From Flavobacterium sp. MC2016-06 (GTDB taxonomy: Bacteria > Bacteroidota > Bacteroidia > Flavobacteriales > Flavobacteriaceae), in contig NZ_WMID02000009.1 in NCBI RefSeq assembly GCF_009711165.2, positions 1 through 64,000 of the forward strand: DNA of 64,000 nucleotides. Reading direction: 5' to 3'. The first letter of the stretch is position 1. Each line of letters opens with the position of its first letter. Shown here one piece after another: positions 15,693 through 24,170 of this stretch. The notes beneath the pieces were generated by a model, which had not been told where the DNA came from, ran no database searches, and saw nothing but the letters and a program-made list of their open reading frames with translations. A program made the position numbers and the translations under genes.

Positions 15693-16643
15693 CTAGAATC
15701 CGAAATTAACTCCTAAACCAAACACCTCTCTAGTTTGAAGACCTTTATATGCATTATCATCATAGATAGCTTGAAAAGCTAAATTTGCAGATAAAAATTT
15801 GTTAACCTTCATGATGATATTCAGAGAATAATTGATGTCTACGTTTTGAGGATCTTCTAAATAATTAGAATATAAATTAAGCGTATTTTCTGCCGTTACA
15901 TTAGTCATAATAGCCAATTTGTAATAAACCGAAGCATAAAAACCAAGTTCATATCGCATCGTTTTGTTGGCATCTACGCCAAAATAAGCACCATCAACAT
16001 AAGGTAATCCAGTTGCTTGATCAATTCCAGAAGTGTAAGCACCATCTACAAAAGTGAATTTTGAGGTTAATGGAGCAAAATTTACTTTTAAGTTGTCATC
16101 TTTTGTCCAATAAATACCAGGACCAGTTGTAAGATAACCTGGTGACATAAATTTGGTATTTTCTGTTCGAATTTCTTTTCCGTTAGCATCTTGCCCGTAT
16201 AAGTAACCAGTTGTAAATTGAGTTCTAAAATTTAAGAAGTAAGAGTAATACCATTCTCCAAAAGCTCTTTTTCCAACGATTGAATTAAATTCTAAACGGT
16301 CATCTGTCTTTTTGCCAAAATCAGCATTTTTAGTTTGTAAAAGACCATAAGAAGCTAAGATTTTATTATCCCAAGTTACATCGTCCTTTTTGTAATTGAA
16401 GTCGTAGTTGATTCCTAAAGTTCCAGAGAAGCTGTCTTCACCTCCTGCAACCCAATTATTAAAGCTTGATTGATTTAATAAAAGAGAGACAGTTCCTTTT
16501 GCTTTCCAGCCTTCTTTTTCAATCGTATCATTGATTTTTTTTACGGCTTTTTCGGTGTTTTGAATTAATTCTTTTTCTGAATTTTGGGCTTGAACAAAAG
16601 TAAAATTTGCTAAAACGAAGAGTAATATAAATATCTTTCTCAT
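15693..16643 (-). CDS. DUF3078 family secreted or outer-membrane protein
   Basis: From ATG at 16643 the 316-residue product has a signal peptide (RKIFILLFVLANFTFVQAQ). The start of the mature domain, NQSSFNNWVAGGEDSFSGTLGI, is the hallmark of DUF3078. It is followed by many amphipathic strands (YYSYFLNFRTQFTTGYLYG, YELGFYASVYYKLAIMTNV) and a terminal aromatic residue (GLGVNFGF), as in small outer-membrane beta-barrels. An ATG 14 codons upstream is in frame but would add a non-signal extension before the signal peptide, so I prefer the inner start. The function is unknown; family members are widespread in Flavobacteriia. Confidence 0.85.
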   Translation of the reverse strand: MRKIFILLFVLANFTFVQAQNSEKELIQNTEKAVKKINDTIEKEGWKAKGTVSLLLNQSSFNNWVAGGEDSFSGTLGINYDFNYKKDDVTWDNKILASYGLLQTKNADFGKKTDDRLEFNSIVGKRAFGEWYYSYFLNFRTQFTTGYLYGQDANGKEIRTENTKFMSPGYLTTGPGIYWTKDDNLKVNFAPLTSKFTFVDGAYTSGIDQATGLPYVDGAYFGVDANKTMRYELGFYASVYYKLAIMTNVTAENTLNLYSNYLEDPQNVDINYSLNIIMKVNKFLSANLAFQAIYDDNAYKGLQTREVFGLGVNFGF

Positions 16644-16720
16644 GGTATTTAGTTTAAGTGTATTAACAAATATACTAAAAACCACTAAATTTTGTAAGAT
16701 TTATTGATTGTAAAGGTGCG

Positions 16721-17230
16721 TTATTTCTTAGATTCCTTGTATAAAGGTACTGCAGAACAAGCCTCGCCATACATTATACTTCTAGCAAAGGGCTGTAAAT
16801 GTGTTGTTGCAATAATGTAAGCTCGCATTGGAACTGGTTTTTTAGAGCAGCCTTTTACAATAACAGGTTTGTTTTTGTAAACAGAATAATCGATTTGGCT
16901 TAAGATCTCTTCGTATAAGCTTCCTTCAAGATCTTCGATGTTTCCGTTAACAACTTTTTTAGCATAAGGCGCTAATTGAACAGCTACCAAAATAGAGGCC
17001 CAAGCAGGAACAATGGCATCTGTACTGCAATTGATTGCTACATATTGATCTTGATACTGTGTCCAGTCATGATTTTTTAAGTGCTCTCTAAAGTCTTTTT
17101 CTTTTAATAAAAAACCCTCTAAAAGCCATTGCGAAATGTCAAGCTGCACACGCATTCCTTTAGGATAATAATCCTCAAGATCGAATACTTCTAAGGCACT
17201 GTTGGCAACTTTATTGATTATTTCTTCCAT
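16721..17230 (-). CDS. DUF2480 family protein
   Basis: A 169-residue cytosolic protein of the Bacteroidota family DUF2480, recognisable by the N-terminal VFDLEDYYPKGMRVQLDISQWL, AINCSTDAIVPAWASIL, and VIVKGCSKKPVPMRAY near the end. No catalytic function is established. It regularly sits in SUF gene neighbourhoods, as here, and its two conserved cysteines (in NCSTD and KGCSK) would allow an Fe-S related role, but that is inference. It is the last gene of the SUF-side run, separated from the DUF59 gene by a hairpin. Confidence 0.85.
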   Translation of the reverse strand: MEEIINKVANSALEVFDLEDYYPKGMRVQLDISQWLLEGFLLKEKDFREHLKNHDWTQYQDQYVAINCSTDAIVPAWASILVAVQLAPYAKKVVNGNIEDLEGSLYEEILSQIDYSVYKNKPVIVKGCSKKPVPMRAYIIATTHLQPFARSIMYGEACSAVPLYKESKK

Positions 17231-17240
17231 AATAAAAGTA

Positions 17241-17285
17241 GTTTCAAGTTTCAGGTTTCATGTTGTTGGAACGTGAAACTTGAAA
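17241..17285. repeat. Hairpin made of GTTTCA near-repeats
   Basis: TTTCAAGTTTCA (17242-17253) pairs with TGAAACTTGAAA (17274-17285). The left side continues with a third GTTTCA. It lies between the DUF59 and DUF2480 genes. Confidence 0.65.
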
Positions 17286-17303
17286 CTTGAATCAATATTT
17301 TTT

Positions 17304-17627
17304 TTAAAGCATTCCTAATTCTAATTTTGCTTCTTCGCTCATTAAGTCTTTACTCCAAGGCGGATCGAAAGTGATTTCTACATCAACATCTTTTATGTGT
17401 TCGATGGTTTTTACTTTTTCTTCAACTTCTCTTGGTAAGCTTTCTGCAACTGGGCAGTTTGGAGATGTTAATGTCATTAAGATTTTTACTTCGTAATCAG
17501 TATTTACCATTACATCATAAATTAATCCTAACTCATAAATATCTACAGGTATCTCTGGATCGTAAATGCCTTTTAATACTTTTACGATAGATTCTCCTAA
17601 ATCGTTTGTGTCTATTTCTTGTTCCAT
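17304..17627 (-). CDS. DUF59 / MIP18-like SUF-associated protein
   Basis: Small alpha/beta protein (107 residues from ATG 17627) of the MIP18/DUF59 family, which helps in Fe-S cluster assembly or transfer. Typical features are GIYDPEIPVDIYELGLIYDV at about 19-38, the conserved cysteine in TLTSPNCPVAESLP, and the C-terminal DPPWSKDLMSEEA. An upstream in-frame ATG (17651) is nine codons earlier with a Lys-rich extension; the inner ATG fits the family start better. It follows sufE after 114 bases that contain a palindrome. The family name SufT is used for similar proteins. Confidence 0.9.
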   Translation of the reverse strand: MEQEIDTNDLGESIVKVLKGIYDPEIPVDIYELGLIYDVMVNTDYEVKILMTLTSPNCPVAESLPREVEEKVKTIEHIKDVDVEITFDPPWSKDLMSEEAKLELGML

Positions 17628-17667
17628 TTTTTTGTTTTGTTTTTTCACCATCTAGGTGATGTTTTTT

Positions 17668-17730
17668 ACCATTAAGATATTAAGAAAAATTAAGCTTTAC
17701 TTCTTTATGAAGCTTAATGTCTTAATGGTT
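17668..17730. repeat. Palindrome between sufE and the DUF59 gene
   Basis: ACCATTAAGATATTAAG (17668-17684) matches the inverse of 17713-17729 with one mismatch, and further ATTAAGCTT segments pair inside. A second small hairpin TCACC-ATCT-AGGTGA lies at 17645-17659. Confidence 0.65.
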
Positions 17731-17741
17731 TAAATTGTCAA

Positions 17742-18164
17742 CTATTTGTTTTTCGCTTCAAATGCCAATGCGTACATTTTGATATTTTTTATCATTGATA
17801 CCAAACCGTTTGCACGAGTTGCAGATAAATGTTCTTTTAATCCAATTTCGTCAATAAAATCAGTGTCAGCTTCTAGAATATCTTTTGCTTTTTGATTAGA
17901 AAAAGTACGAATCAGAATTGCAATAATTCCTTTAGTTAAAATCGCATCACTGTCTGCAGTAAATACAATTTCGTCTTCTTTTTGCTCACCTTGAAGCCAA
18001 ACTTTAGATTGACAACCTTTGATTAAATTTTCGTCGGTTTTGTATTCTTCTTTTATTAACGGAAGACTTTTTCCTAGTTCGATGATGTATTCGTAACGCT
18101 GCATCCAATCATCAAACATTGAGAATTCGTCTATTATTTCGTTTTGTATCTCTTTTATTGTCAT
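17742..18164 (-). CDS. sufE: SufE, sulfur acceptor for cysteine desulfurase SufS
   Basis: Accepts persulfide sulfur from SufS and hands it to the SufBCD scaffold. 140 residues, normal length. The active cysteine is C51 in LIKGCQSKVWL, with the fold signatures DEFSMFDDWMQRYEYII at the N-terminus and SATRANGLVSMI near the end. It is separated from the upstream lipoprotein gene by only two bases, so translation is probably coupled, and it belongs to the sufS transcript. Confidence 0.95.
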   Translation of the reverse strand: MTIKEIQNEIIDEFSMFDDWMQRYEYIIELGKSLPLIKEEYKTDENLIKGCQSKVWLQGEQKEDEIVFTADSDAILTKGIIAILIRTFSNQKAKDILEADTDFIDEIGLKEHLSATRANGLVSMIKNIKMYALAFEAKNK

Positions 18165-18166
18165 AA

Positions 18167-18592
18167 TTATTCTTTAATAAAATCAACTAATAAGTTTACT
18201 AGTTTTTCTATTTCTTTTGGTGGAAAACCATTGTCAAAACCTTGAGTTTCGTATGTTTTTCCGTTTGTTGTTACTTTTAGATTTCCAATAGCCGCGCCAT
18301 CATGAAAACGTTTTTCTGTAGGTGCTTTTAATGTTGGTATGCTTTCTAAATTAAGCTTCGAAAATTCGGCAGTAATTTTGTTCCACTTTGTTTGATCAAT
18401 TTTACTTTCAACGGCTTTTTCATTTCTTCCATTTGTAACAGAAACAGATTTATTTTGAACGAATACTTTTTTGTAAAATCCGCGAGAAACAGCAGAATAC
18501 TCAATTTCAGTTGATGTCATATCTGTTTTTTTTTGGCTTGAACAACTAGTTCCAATAAAAATCGTAAGAAGCAAGAAAGATAATATTCTCAT
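18167..18592 (-). CDS. Small lipoprotein of unknown function
   Basis: 141 residues with a lipoprotein signal (SFLLLTIFIGTSC, cysteine at 17). The mature part is mostly charged with a conserved-looking core: KWNKITAEFSKLNLESIPTL, FHDGAAIGNLKVTTNGKTYETQGFDNGFPP and a C-terminal helix. It resembles small lipoproteins often found beside sufS in Flavobacterium. It has no known enzymatic motif. It lies 11 bases after sufS and 2 before sufE, so it is almost surely co-transcribed with them, although its place in the envelope fits no known SUF step. Confidence 0.8.
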   Translation of the reverse strand: MRILSFLLLTIFIGTSCSSQKKTDMTSTEIEYSAVSRGFYKKVFVQNKSVSVTNGRNEKAVESKIDQTKWNKITAEFSKLNLESIPTLKAPTEKRFHDGAAIGNLKVTTNGKTYETQGFDNGFPPKEIEKLVNLLVDFIKE

Positions 18593-18603
18593 AAGAAAGG
18601 TTT

Positions 18604-19818
18604 TTAGCTTAACATTGTTTGTGCTTTTTTAACAGCTTCAACCATCGCATCAATTTCTTCTATAGTATTGTAAAAAGAAAAAGAAGCACGAATAGTTCCA
18701 GGAATACAAAAGAAATTCATAATTGGCTGTGCACAATGATGCCCAGTTCTTACTGCAATTCCCAATTTGTCAATAATAGAACCTATATCGTAAGGATGAA
18801 TGCCATCAATATTAAACGAAACAACAGAAGCTTTATTTTTTCCGGTTCCATAAATTCTTAAACCTTCAATTTCTAGTAAACGTTTTGTTGCATGCGCTAA
18901 CAATGCTTCTTCTTGTTTCTGAATGTTATCAAAACCAATATTGTTTAAATAATCAATAGCAGTTCCAAGTACAATTCCTCCGGCAATATTTGGAGTTCCA
19001 GCTTCAAATTTATGAGGCAGATCTGCATAAGTTGTTTTCTCGAAAGTAACTTCTTTAATCATTTCACCGCCACCTTGATAAGGCGGAAGTTTGTTTAGCC
19101 ATTCTTCTTTTCCGTAAAGAATTCCAGTTCCAGTTGGCCCGCACATTTTATGTCCAGAAAAAGCATAAAAATCACAGTCTAAATCCTGAACATCTGGTTT
19201 AAGATGCGGAACTGCCTGCGCACCATCAATCAAAACTGCAGCACCAACAGCGTGCGCTTTTTCAATGATATGTTTTATCGGATTGATGATTCCTAAAGCG
19301 TTTGAAATATGATTTACAGTAACCACTTTTGTCTTTTCAGAAAGCAGCGCCTCAAAAGCTTCCATAATCAATTCGCCATCTTCATTCATCGGAATGACCT
19401 TTAAAGTTGCTCCGGTTCTCTCACATAACATCTGCCAAGGCACAATGTTACTGTGATGTTCTAAAGACGAAACAATAACTTCATCACCAGGTTTTAAAAT
19501 AGAAGCAAATCCATTGGTAACCAAGTTGATTCCGAATGTTGTTCCAGAAGTAAAAAGAACTTCATGAGCAAATTTTGCATTAATATGATGCTGTACTTTG
19601 CCACGAGAAACCTCGTACGCATCTGTAGCTAATTGACTTAAAGTATGAACGCCGCGGTGAATGTTGGCATTTATTTCCTGATAGTATTTTTCGATCGCAT
19701 CAATCACAATTTGTGGTTTTTGTGAAGTTGCACCGTTGTCAAAATACACCAAAGGTTTTCCGTTTACAGTTTGTGAAAGTATTGGAAAATCAGCTCTTAT
19801 TTTTTGGATATCTAGCAT
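18604..19818 (-). CDS. sufS: Cysteine desulfurase SufS
   Basis: PLP enzyme that removes sulfur from L-cysteine and passes it to SufE. 404 residues, group II type. PLP lysine K224 lies in FSGHKMCGPTG, the catalytic cysteine C362 in GHHCAQP, and FDNGATSQKP (about 26-35) and SLEHHSNIVPW (about 118-128) are also typical. It is first gene of the run sufS-lipoprotein-sufE-DUF59-DUF2480. A -7-like element TACTTTTG lies 26 bases upstream. The promoter seems separate from that of sufA-sufD because an opposite gene lies between. Confidence 0.96.
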   Translation of the reverse strand: MLDIQKIRADFPILSQTVNGKPLVYFDNGATSQKPQIVIDAIEKYYQEINANIHRGVHTLSQLATDAYEVSRGKVQHHINAKFAHEVLFTSGTTFGINLVTNGFASILKPGDEVIVSSLEHHSNIVPWQMLCERTGATLKVIPMNEDGELIMEAFEALLSEKTKVVTVNHISNALGIINPIKHIIEKAHAVGAAVLIDGAQAVPHLKPDVQDLDCDFYAFSGHKMCGPTGTGILYGKEEWLNKLPPYQGGGEMIKEVTFEKTTYADLPHKFEAGTPNIAGGIVLGTAIDYLNNIGFDNIQKQEEALLAHATKRLLEIEGLRIYGTGKNKASVVSFNIDGIHPYDIGSIIDKLGIAVRTGHHCAQPIMNFFCIPGTIRASFSFYNTIEEIDAMVEAVKKAQTMLS

Positions 19819-19843
19819 GTCTTGTTTAGAAAAAATCTATTTA

Positions 19844-19851
19844 CAAAAGTA
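19844..19851 (-). promoter_or_regulatory. Candidate -7 element for the sufS operon
   Basis: TACTTTTG on the minus strand lies 26 bases before the sufS ATG. A TTTG-like -33 (19876-19879) lies 24 bases further, longer than ideal. Confidence 0.4.
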
Positions 19852-20026
19852 CTAAAACTAAATTGGTTTCTAGGTCAAAACTATAATTTCCTTTTATGGT
19901 GCCATCAATGCAAGGCTTTAATGCTGATTTCGTAAGTTTAATGAAGTTTGTAAATTGTATTTCTAAATTAGCTTGTAAAATCGTGAGAATAAATTAATTA
20001 TATTGCATTAAAAATATCAAAAAATC

Positions 20027-21373
20027 ATGAAAAAAATCCTCAAACTGCTTGTACTTGTTTTAGTTGTTGCTCTTTTATATTTTGGATTTACTACTTATCC
20101 CAAACTAGATTTGATTTCTGGATTTTCGGCCAAAAGTGTAGCTTCTGGACATTTTTTAGATAATCGTCCGTTAGAATTAATCGAAAAAGGAGACAATGAT
20201 ATTCCGTTGTTAAATCTAGCCACGAATAAAATTGATGAAACTGGAAAATTTGCGACTTCTGCTGTTTATGGATTAAAAGAAAGAAAAGCGATTTATCGAG
20301 AAGGATTAGGGGCAACTTTGATTAATGATGATTTTGATATTTCGAAACCATACGATATTCCGAAACGAACAAAACTTGAGAATAATTTGTCTTTTCCTTA
20401 CGGGAATAATGAGCCAAAAGATACTGTTTTTGCAAATATTGATTACACAAAACTTAAAAATGCAGTAGCAAGTGCTTTTGATAAAACTGGAGGTAAATTG
20501 AAAAGAACAAGAGCTGTTGTGGTTTTGTATAAAGACAAATTGATTACCGAAAAATATGATACAGGTTTTACAAAAGACAGTAAAATTTTAGGCTGGTCAA
20601 TGACAAAAAGTATTACAAGTTCTGCGTTTGGAGTACTTGCCAAACAAGGAAAAATTGATATTTATAAACCAGCTCCAATTGCAGAATGGAAAAATGATGA
20701 TCGTAAAATAATTACAATCAATGATTTATTACACATGAATTCTGGCTTAGAATGGGAAGAGGATTACAGCACTATTTGTGACGCAACAAAGATGCTTTTC
20801 TTGGCCGAAGATATGGGAAGAGTACAAATGGATAAACCAGCACAATTTAAGCCTGATACGCATTGGAATTATTCTTCTGGAACTACGAATTTATTGTCTA
20901 AAATTTTAAGAAGCCAGTTTAAAACACATCAGGAATATATTGATTTTTGGTACAGCGCCGTAATTGATAAAATCGGGATGAACTCCATGGTTGTAGAACA
21001 GGATATGACAGGAAACTTTGTAGGTTCTTCATACGGGTGGGCAACGCCTCGAGATTGGTCTAAATTTGGTCTTCTGTATTTGCATAAAGGAAATTGGAAG
21101 GGCGAACAGATATTAGACGAAAGCTGGGTTAAATACACAGCAACACCTACCAATACTTCTGATGGTAAATATGGAGCACAATTTTGGCTGAACGCTGGAG
21201 GGAAATTCCCAGATGTGCCACGTGATATGTTTTATTGCAGCGGTTATCAAGGTCAGATGGTGGCTATAATTCCATCGCTTGATATGGTGATTGTGAGAAT
21301 GGGACTTAAAGAAGATCCTGCATTTGATTTTAATGGGTTTTTGAAAGGGATTATTGACAGTGTGAAAAAATAA
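20027..21373 (+). CDS. Serine hydrolase, class C beta-lactamase-like family
   Basis: 448-residue membrane-anchored or periplasmic serine hydrolase of the penicillin-binding-protein/beta-lactamase fold. An N-terminal hydrophobic anchor (ILKLLVLVLVVALLYFGF) precedes a linker. The active site is S191-x-x-K194 in LGWSMTKSITS, the second motif is NYSSG (YxS/N type), and the third region includes GYQGQMVAII. Related proteins are esterases, peptidases or amide hydrolases; true beta-lactamase activity is not implied. It is on the + strand between sufD and sufS, which run the other way, so it splits the SUF region. Nothing suggests it takes part in SUF. Confidence 0.88.
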   Translation: MKKILKLLVLVLVVALLYFGFTTYPKLDLISGFSAKSVASGHFLDNRPLELIEKGDNDIPLLNLATNKIDETGKFATSAVYGLKERKAIYREGLGATLINDDFDISKPYDIPKRTKLENNLSFPYGNNEPKDTVFANIDYTKLKNAVASAFDKTGGKLKRTRAVVVLYKDKLITEKYDTGFTKDSKILGWSMTKSITSSAFGVLAKQGKIDIYKPAPIAEWKNDDRKIITINDLLHMNSGLEWEEDYSTICDATKMLFLAEDMGRVQMDKPAQFKPDTHWNYSSGTTNLLSKILRSQFKTHQEYIDFWYSAVIDKIGMNSMVVEQDMTGNFVGSSYGWATPRDWSKFGLLYLHKGNWKGEQILDESWVKYTATPTNTSDGKYGAQFWLNAGGKFPDVPRDMFYCSGYQGQMVAIIPSLDMVIVRMGLKEDPAFDFNGFLKGIIDSVKK

Positions 21374-21403
21374 AAAATATTAACCGCAAAGCACGCTAAG
21401 TAA

Positions 21404-21455
21404 AAAGCGCAAAGTTAGCAAAGTTTAAAACTAAACTTTGCGAACTTTGCGCTTT
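21404..21455. repeat. CGCAAAG-type palindrome, probable bidirectional terminator
   Basis: Arms 21404-21427 and 21432-21455 are a 24-bp inverted repeat with one mismatch and a 4-base loop. The left arm holds GCGCAAAGTTAGCAAAG, and a related but unpaired AACCGCAAAGCACGC stands at 21382. It lies between convergent genes. A sister element is at 62867-62919. Confidence 0.75.
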
Positions 21456-21465
21456 AATTATTCTT

Positions 21466-22014
21466 TTATAAAAACGTATAACTAATTCCAAAGTTTAACG
21501 TTATTACAGAAACTCCATCATCAGGAAAATTATATCCATGATCGTCTATTTCAATGAAAATGCTTTGGATATTTTCATTATTTGTAACGTTACCAAATCC
21601 GATCGCATATTTTCTTAGATAGCCACTGAGATTTTCTGGACCCACTTGAAAACTTCTTCCATAACCAAACGAAAAAAATAATTTTTTATCGTCAGCTATA
21701 TTTAAAGCAAGTTTACTATTCAAATAGACCGGAAGTATACCTGTATCGTGTCTAAAATTACCTTCGAATCCTGAATATATTCCTAAAAACAAATTGTTTT
21801 CTTCATCATGAATTCCTAAACCACCTCGGAAACTCATTCCGCCTATGGTAAAAGGAACTTGTTCTCCCTTTGAATTAGTTACGAAAAATGAGCTGATTGC
21901 ACCGATTTCTCCTTCGTAATAAGCATAATTTTTGAAAAATTGAGCCTGACTAAATTGAATTCCAGATAAAACAAGTATCAAGGAAAAAAGAATTTTTCGG
22001 ACAGATTTCTTCAA
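21466..22014 (-). CDS. Small outer-membrane-type protein downstream of sufD
   Basis: 182 residues with a signal peptide (ILFSLILVLSGIQFSQAQ). The mature chain alternates aromatic and polar residues (FRGGLGIHDEENNLFLGIYSGF, KKLFFSFGYGRSFQVG) and ends in GISYTFL, with an aromatic final strand as in outer-membrane barrels. It starts 13 bases after sufD, so it is likely the last gene of the suf operon. The family is not recognised and a function in Fe-S assembly is not expected. Confidence 0.75.
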   Translation of the reverse strand: MKKSVRKILFSLILVLSGIQFSQAQFFKNYAYYEGEIGAISSFFVTNSKGEQVPFTIGGMSFRGGLGIHDEENNLFLGIYSGFEGNFRHDTGILPVYLNSKLALNIADDKKLFFSFGYGRSFQVGPENLSGYLRKYAIGFGNVTNNENIQSIFIEIDDHGYNFPDDGVSVITLNFGISYTFL

Positions 22015-22027
22015 AATTCAGATATTA

Positions 22028-23344
22028 TTATAAATCAAATCCTAAATTCACACCTAATTTCGTAGCAATGATTTTGGTAATTCTTTGTTTTAATTCAGGT
22101 ATTTTGATGCTTTCGATAACGGCATTTGAAAATGCGTACATCAATAAAGCTTTTGCTTCTTTTTTCGGAATTCCACGAGATTGCATGTAGAACATTGCTG
22201 TTTCATCAAGTTGTCCAACAGTACAACCGTGAGAACATTTTACGTCATCAGCAAAAATTTCTAATTGTGGTTTTGCGTTTATTGTTGCTTTATCACTCAA
22301 TAAAATGTTGTTGCTTTTTTGGAAAGCATTTGTTTTTTGAGCTTCTTTTTCAACATACACTTTTCCGTTAAAAACTCCTGTAGAGCGATCAGAGAAAATT
22401 CCTTTATAATCTTGGAAACTTTCGCAATTTGGGGTTGCGTGGTTTACCAAAGTATAATGATCTACGTGTTGTTTGTCATTTAGAATAGAAATTCCATTAA
22501 GCGTACTTGTCAACCTTTCACCATAATGGTAGAAGTTTAAGTTGTTACGCGTTAAGTTTCCTCCAAAAGAAAAAGTATGCACAGAAGCGTGGCTTTCTTG
22601 TTGCTGCGAAACATAAGTACTGTCTAACAAGTTGGCTTCGCTATTGTCATTTTGAATTTTGTAATAATCCACAATGGCACGCTTTTGAGCGAAAATCTCT
22701 GTAACAGCATTTGTTAAAACTGGATTTTCATTCAAACTTTGGTGACGCTCGATAATTTGAACATGTGAATTTTCACCCACAATAATTAAATTTCTTGGTT
22801 GAACCATAAGTGCAGCTTCGTTTCCTGTAGAGAAATACATGATTTCAATAGGTTTATCCGCTACTTTCTTTTTCGGAATATTGATAAAAGCACCTTCCAA
22901 TGCAAAAGCAGTATTCAATGAAGTCAAACTATCATCTTTGCTTGCAATTTGATTAAAGTACGTATCAATAATCATTTTATATTTTGGTTTAGTCAATGCC
23001 GATGACATCAAGCAAACATCAATTCCGTCATGCGTTGTAGAAGACAAATGCGAGCTGAAAATTCCGTCGATAAATACTAATTTGTAAGTATCGATTTCGT
23101 GTAAAAAGTATTTTTTTACTTGGTTAAATTCAATTGCATTTTCCTGCTTAGGAAAAACCGTAAAGTCATTTTTTAAGATGGCGTTTAGCGATGTGTATTT
23201 CCAAGCTTCTTCTTTTTTGGTTGGGAAACCTTTATTTTCGAAGTTTTTTAGGGCATTCGTGCGTATGTCATGTAAATCTGAATGTACATCAACACGCTCT
23301 TCAAAAGCCATAAAAGACGATACTAATTTTTCTTTTAAATCCAT
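22028..23344 (-). CDS. sufD: SufD, Fe-S scaffold subunit
   Basis: 438 residues; partner of SufB and SufC in the SufBC2D scaffold. The N-terminal part has PTKKEEAWKYTSLNAI, and the beta-helix core ends with DDVKCSHGCTVGQLDETAMFYMQSRGIPKKEAKALL, the conserved SufB/SufD signature with the histidine and cysteine region. The gene starts 65 bases after sufC; almost the whole gap consists of tandem repeats. Confidence 0.96.
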   Translation of the reverse strand: MDLKEKLVSSFMAFEERVDVHSDLHDIRTNALKNFENKGFPTKKEEAWKYTSLNAILKNDFTVFPKQENAIEFNQVKKYFLHEIDTYKLVFIDGIFSSHLSSTTHDGIDVCLMSSALTKPKYKMIIDTYFNQIASKDDSLTSLNTAFALEGAFINIPKKKVADKPIEIMYFSTGNEAALMVQPRNLIIVGENSHVQIIERHQSLNENPVLTNAVTEIFAQKRAIVDYYKIQNDNSEANLLDSTYVSQQQESHASVHTFSFGGNLTRNNLNFYHYGERLTSTLNGISILNDKQHVDHYTLVNHATPNCESFQDYKGIFSDRSTGVFNGKVYVEKEAQKTNAFQKSNNILLSDKATINAKPQLEIFADDVKCSHGCTVGQLDETAMFYMQSRGIPKKEAKALLMYAFSNAVIESIKIPELKQRITKIIATKLGVNLGFDL

Positions 23345-23350
23345 TTCTAT

Positions 23351-23411
23351 AGTTATAAGTTATGAGTTATAAGTTATGAGTTTTGTAAACTGTAAACTGT
23401 AACTGTAAACT
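23351..23411. repeat. Tandem repeats filling the sufC-sufD gap
   Basis: AGTTATAAGTTATG occurs twice in perfect tandem (23351-23378), followed by an incomplete third unit. Next to it, TGTAAAC is repeated three times plus a TGTAAC variant (about 23384-23410). The second tract reaches the sufC stop codon. Slippage could vary the spacing between the genes. Confidence 0.85.
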
Positions 23412-24156
23412 AATTTTCTGCTTTAATCCAGTCGTATCCTTTTTCTTCCAATTCGTAAGCTAGTTCTTTACCGCCAGATTTTACGATTTTTCCGTTGTAT
23501 AAAACGTGAACGAAATCTGGAACGATATAATCTAACAAACGTTGGTAGTGTGTGATTACGATAATTGCGTTTTTCTCGCTTTTTAGTTTGTTCACACCAT
23601 TAGCCACAATTCTTAGTGCATCAATGTCAAGACCAGAATCGGTTTCGTCAAGAATAGCTAATTTTGGTTCTAACATAGCCATTTGAAAAATCTCATTTCT
23701 TTTTTTCTCTCCTCCAGAAAAACCTTCGTTTAAGGAACGAGATAAAAATTTACGATCGATTTCTAATAATTCAGATTTCTCACGAATCACTTTTAGCATT
23801 TCGTTTGCAGGCATTTCTTCCTGACCGTTTGCTTTACGAGTTTCGTTGATTGCAGTTTTCATGAAGTTAGTTACACTTACTCCAGGAATTTCTACAGGAT
23901 ATTGAAACGAAAGGAAAACTCCTTTGTGTGCTCTTTCTTCTGGAGCAAGATCAGCAAGATCTTCTCCATCTAAGAAAACTGCTCCGTCTGTAACTTCGTA
24001 GTTTTCGTTTCCGGCAATTACAGCCGAAAGTGTACTTTTTCCAGAACCGTTTGGTCCCATGATAGCGTGTACTTCGCCAGCTTTTACTTCTATGTTAATT
24101 CCTTTAAGGATTTCTTTATCACCAATTGAGGCGTGAAGGTTTTTTATTGATAACAT
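23410..24156 (-). CDS. sufC: SufC, Fe-S assembly ATPase
   Basis: 248-residue ABC-type ATPase of the SUF scaffold. Walker A GPNGSGKST (about 35-43), signature FSGGEKKRNE (about 151-160), Walker B LAILDETDSGLD (about 170-181) and an H-loop HYQR near residue 203. It lies between the FMN-reductase gene and sufD. Confidence 0.97.
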   Translation of the reverse strand: MLSIKNLHASIGDKEILKGINIEVKAGEVHAIMGPNGSGKSTLSAVIAGNENYEVTDGAVFLDGEDLADLAPEERAHKGVFLSFQYPVEIPGVSVTNFMKTAINETRKANGQEEMPANEMLKVIREKSELLEIDRKFLSRSLNEGFSGGEKKRNEIFQMAMLEPKLAILDETDSGLDIDALRIVANGVNKLKSEKNAIIVITHYQRLLDYIVPDFVHVLYNGKIVKSGGKELAYELEEKGYDWIKAEN

Positions 24157-24170
24157 TGTTTTTTTTTATT

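Noticed and set aside
16644-16685. Longer N-terminus of the DUF3078 protein
   Set aside because: It would place 14 residues before a typical signal peptide starting MRKIF.
20027-21373. Beta-lactamase resistance gene
   Set aside because: It has the SxxK fold motif, but the N-terminal anchor and the motif set fit the broad serine-hydrolase family; there is no resistance context.
23351-23411. CRISPR-like array
   Set aside because: The units are 14 and 7 bp and directly adjacent, without unique spacers, and no cas gene is near.
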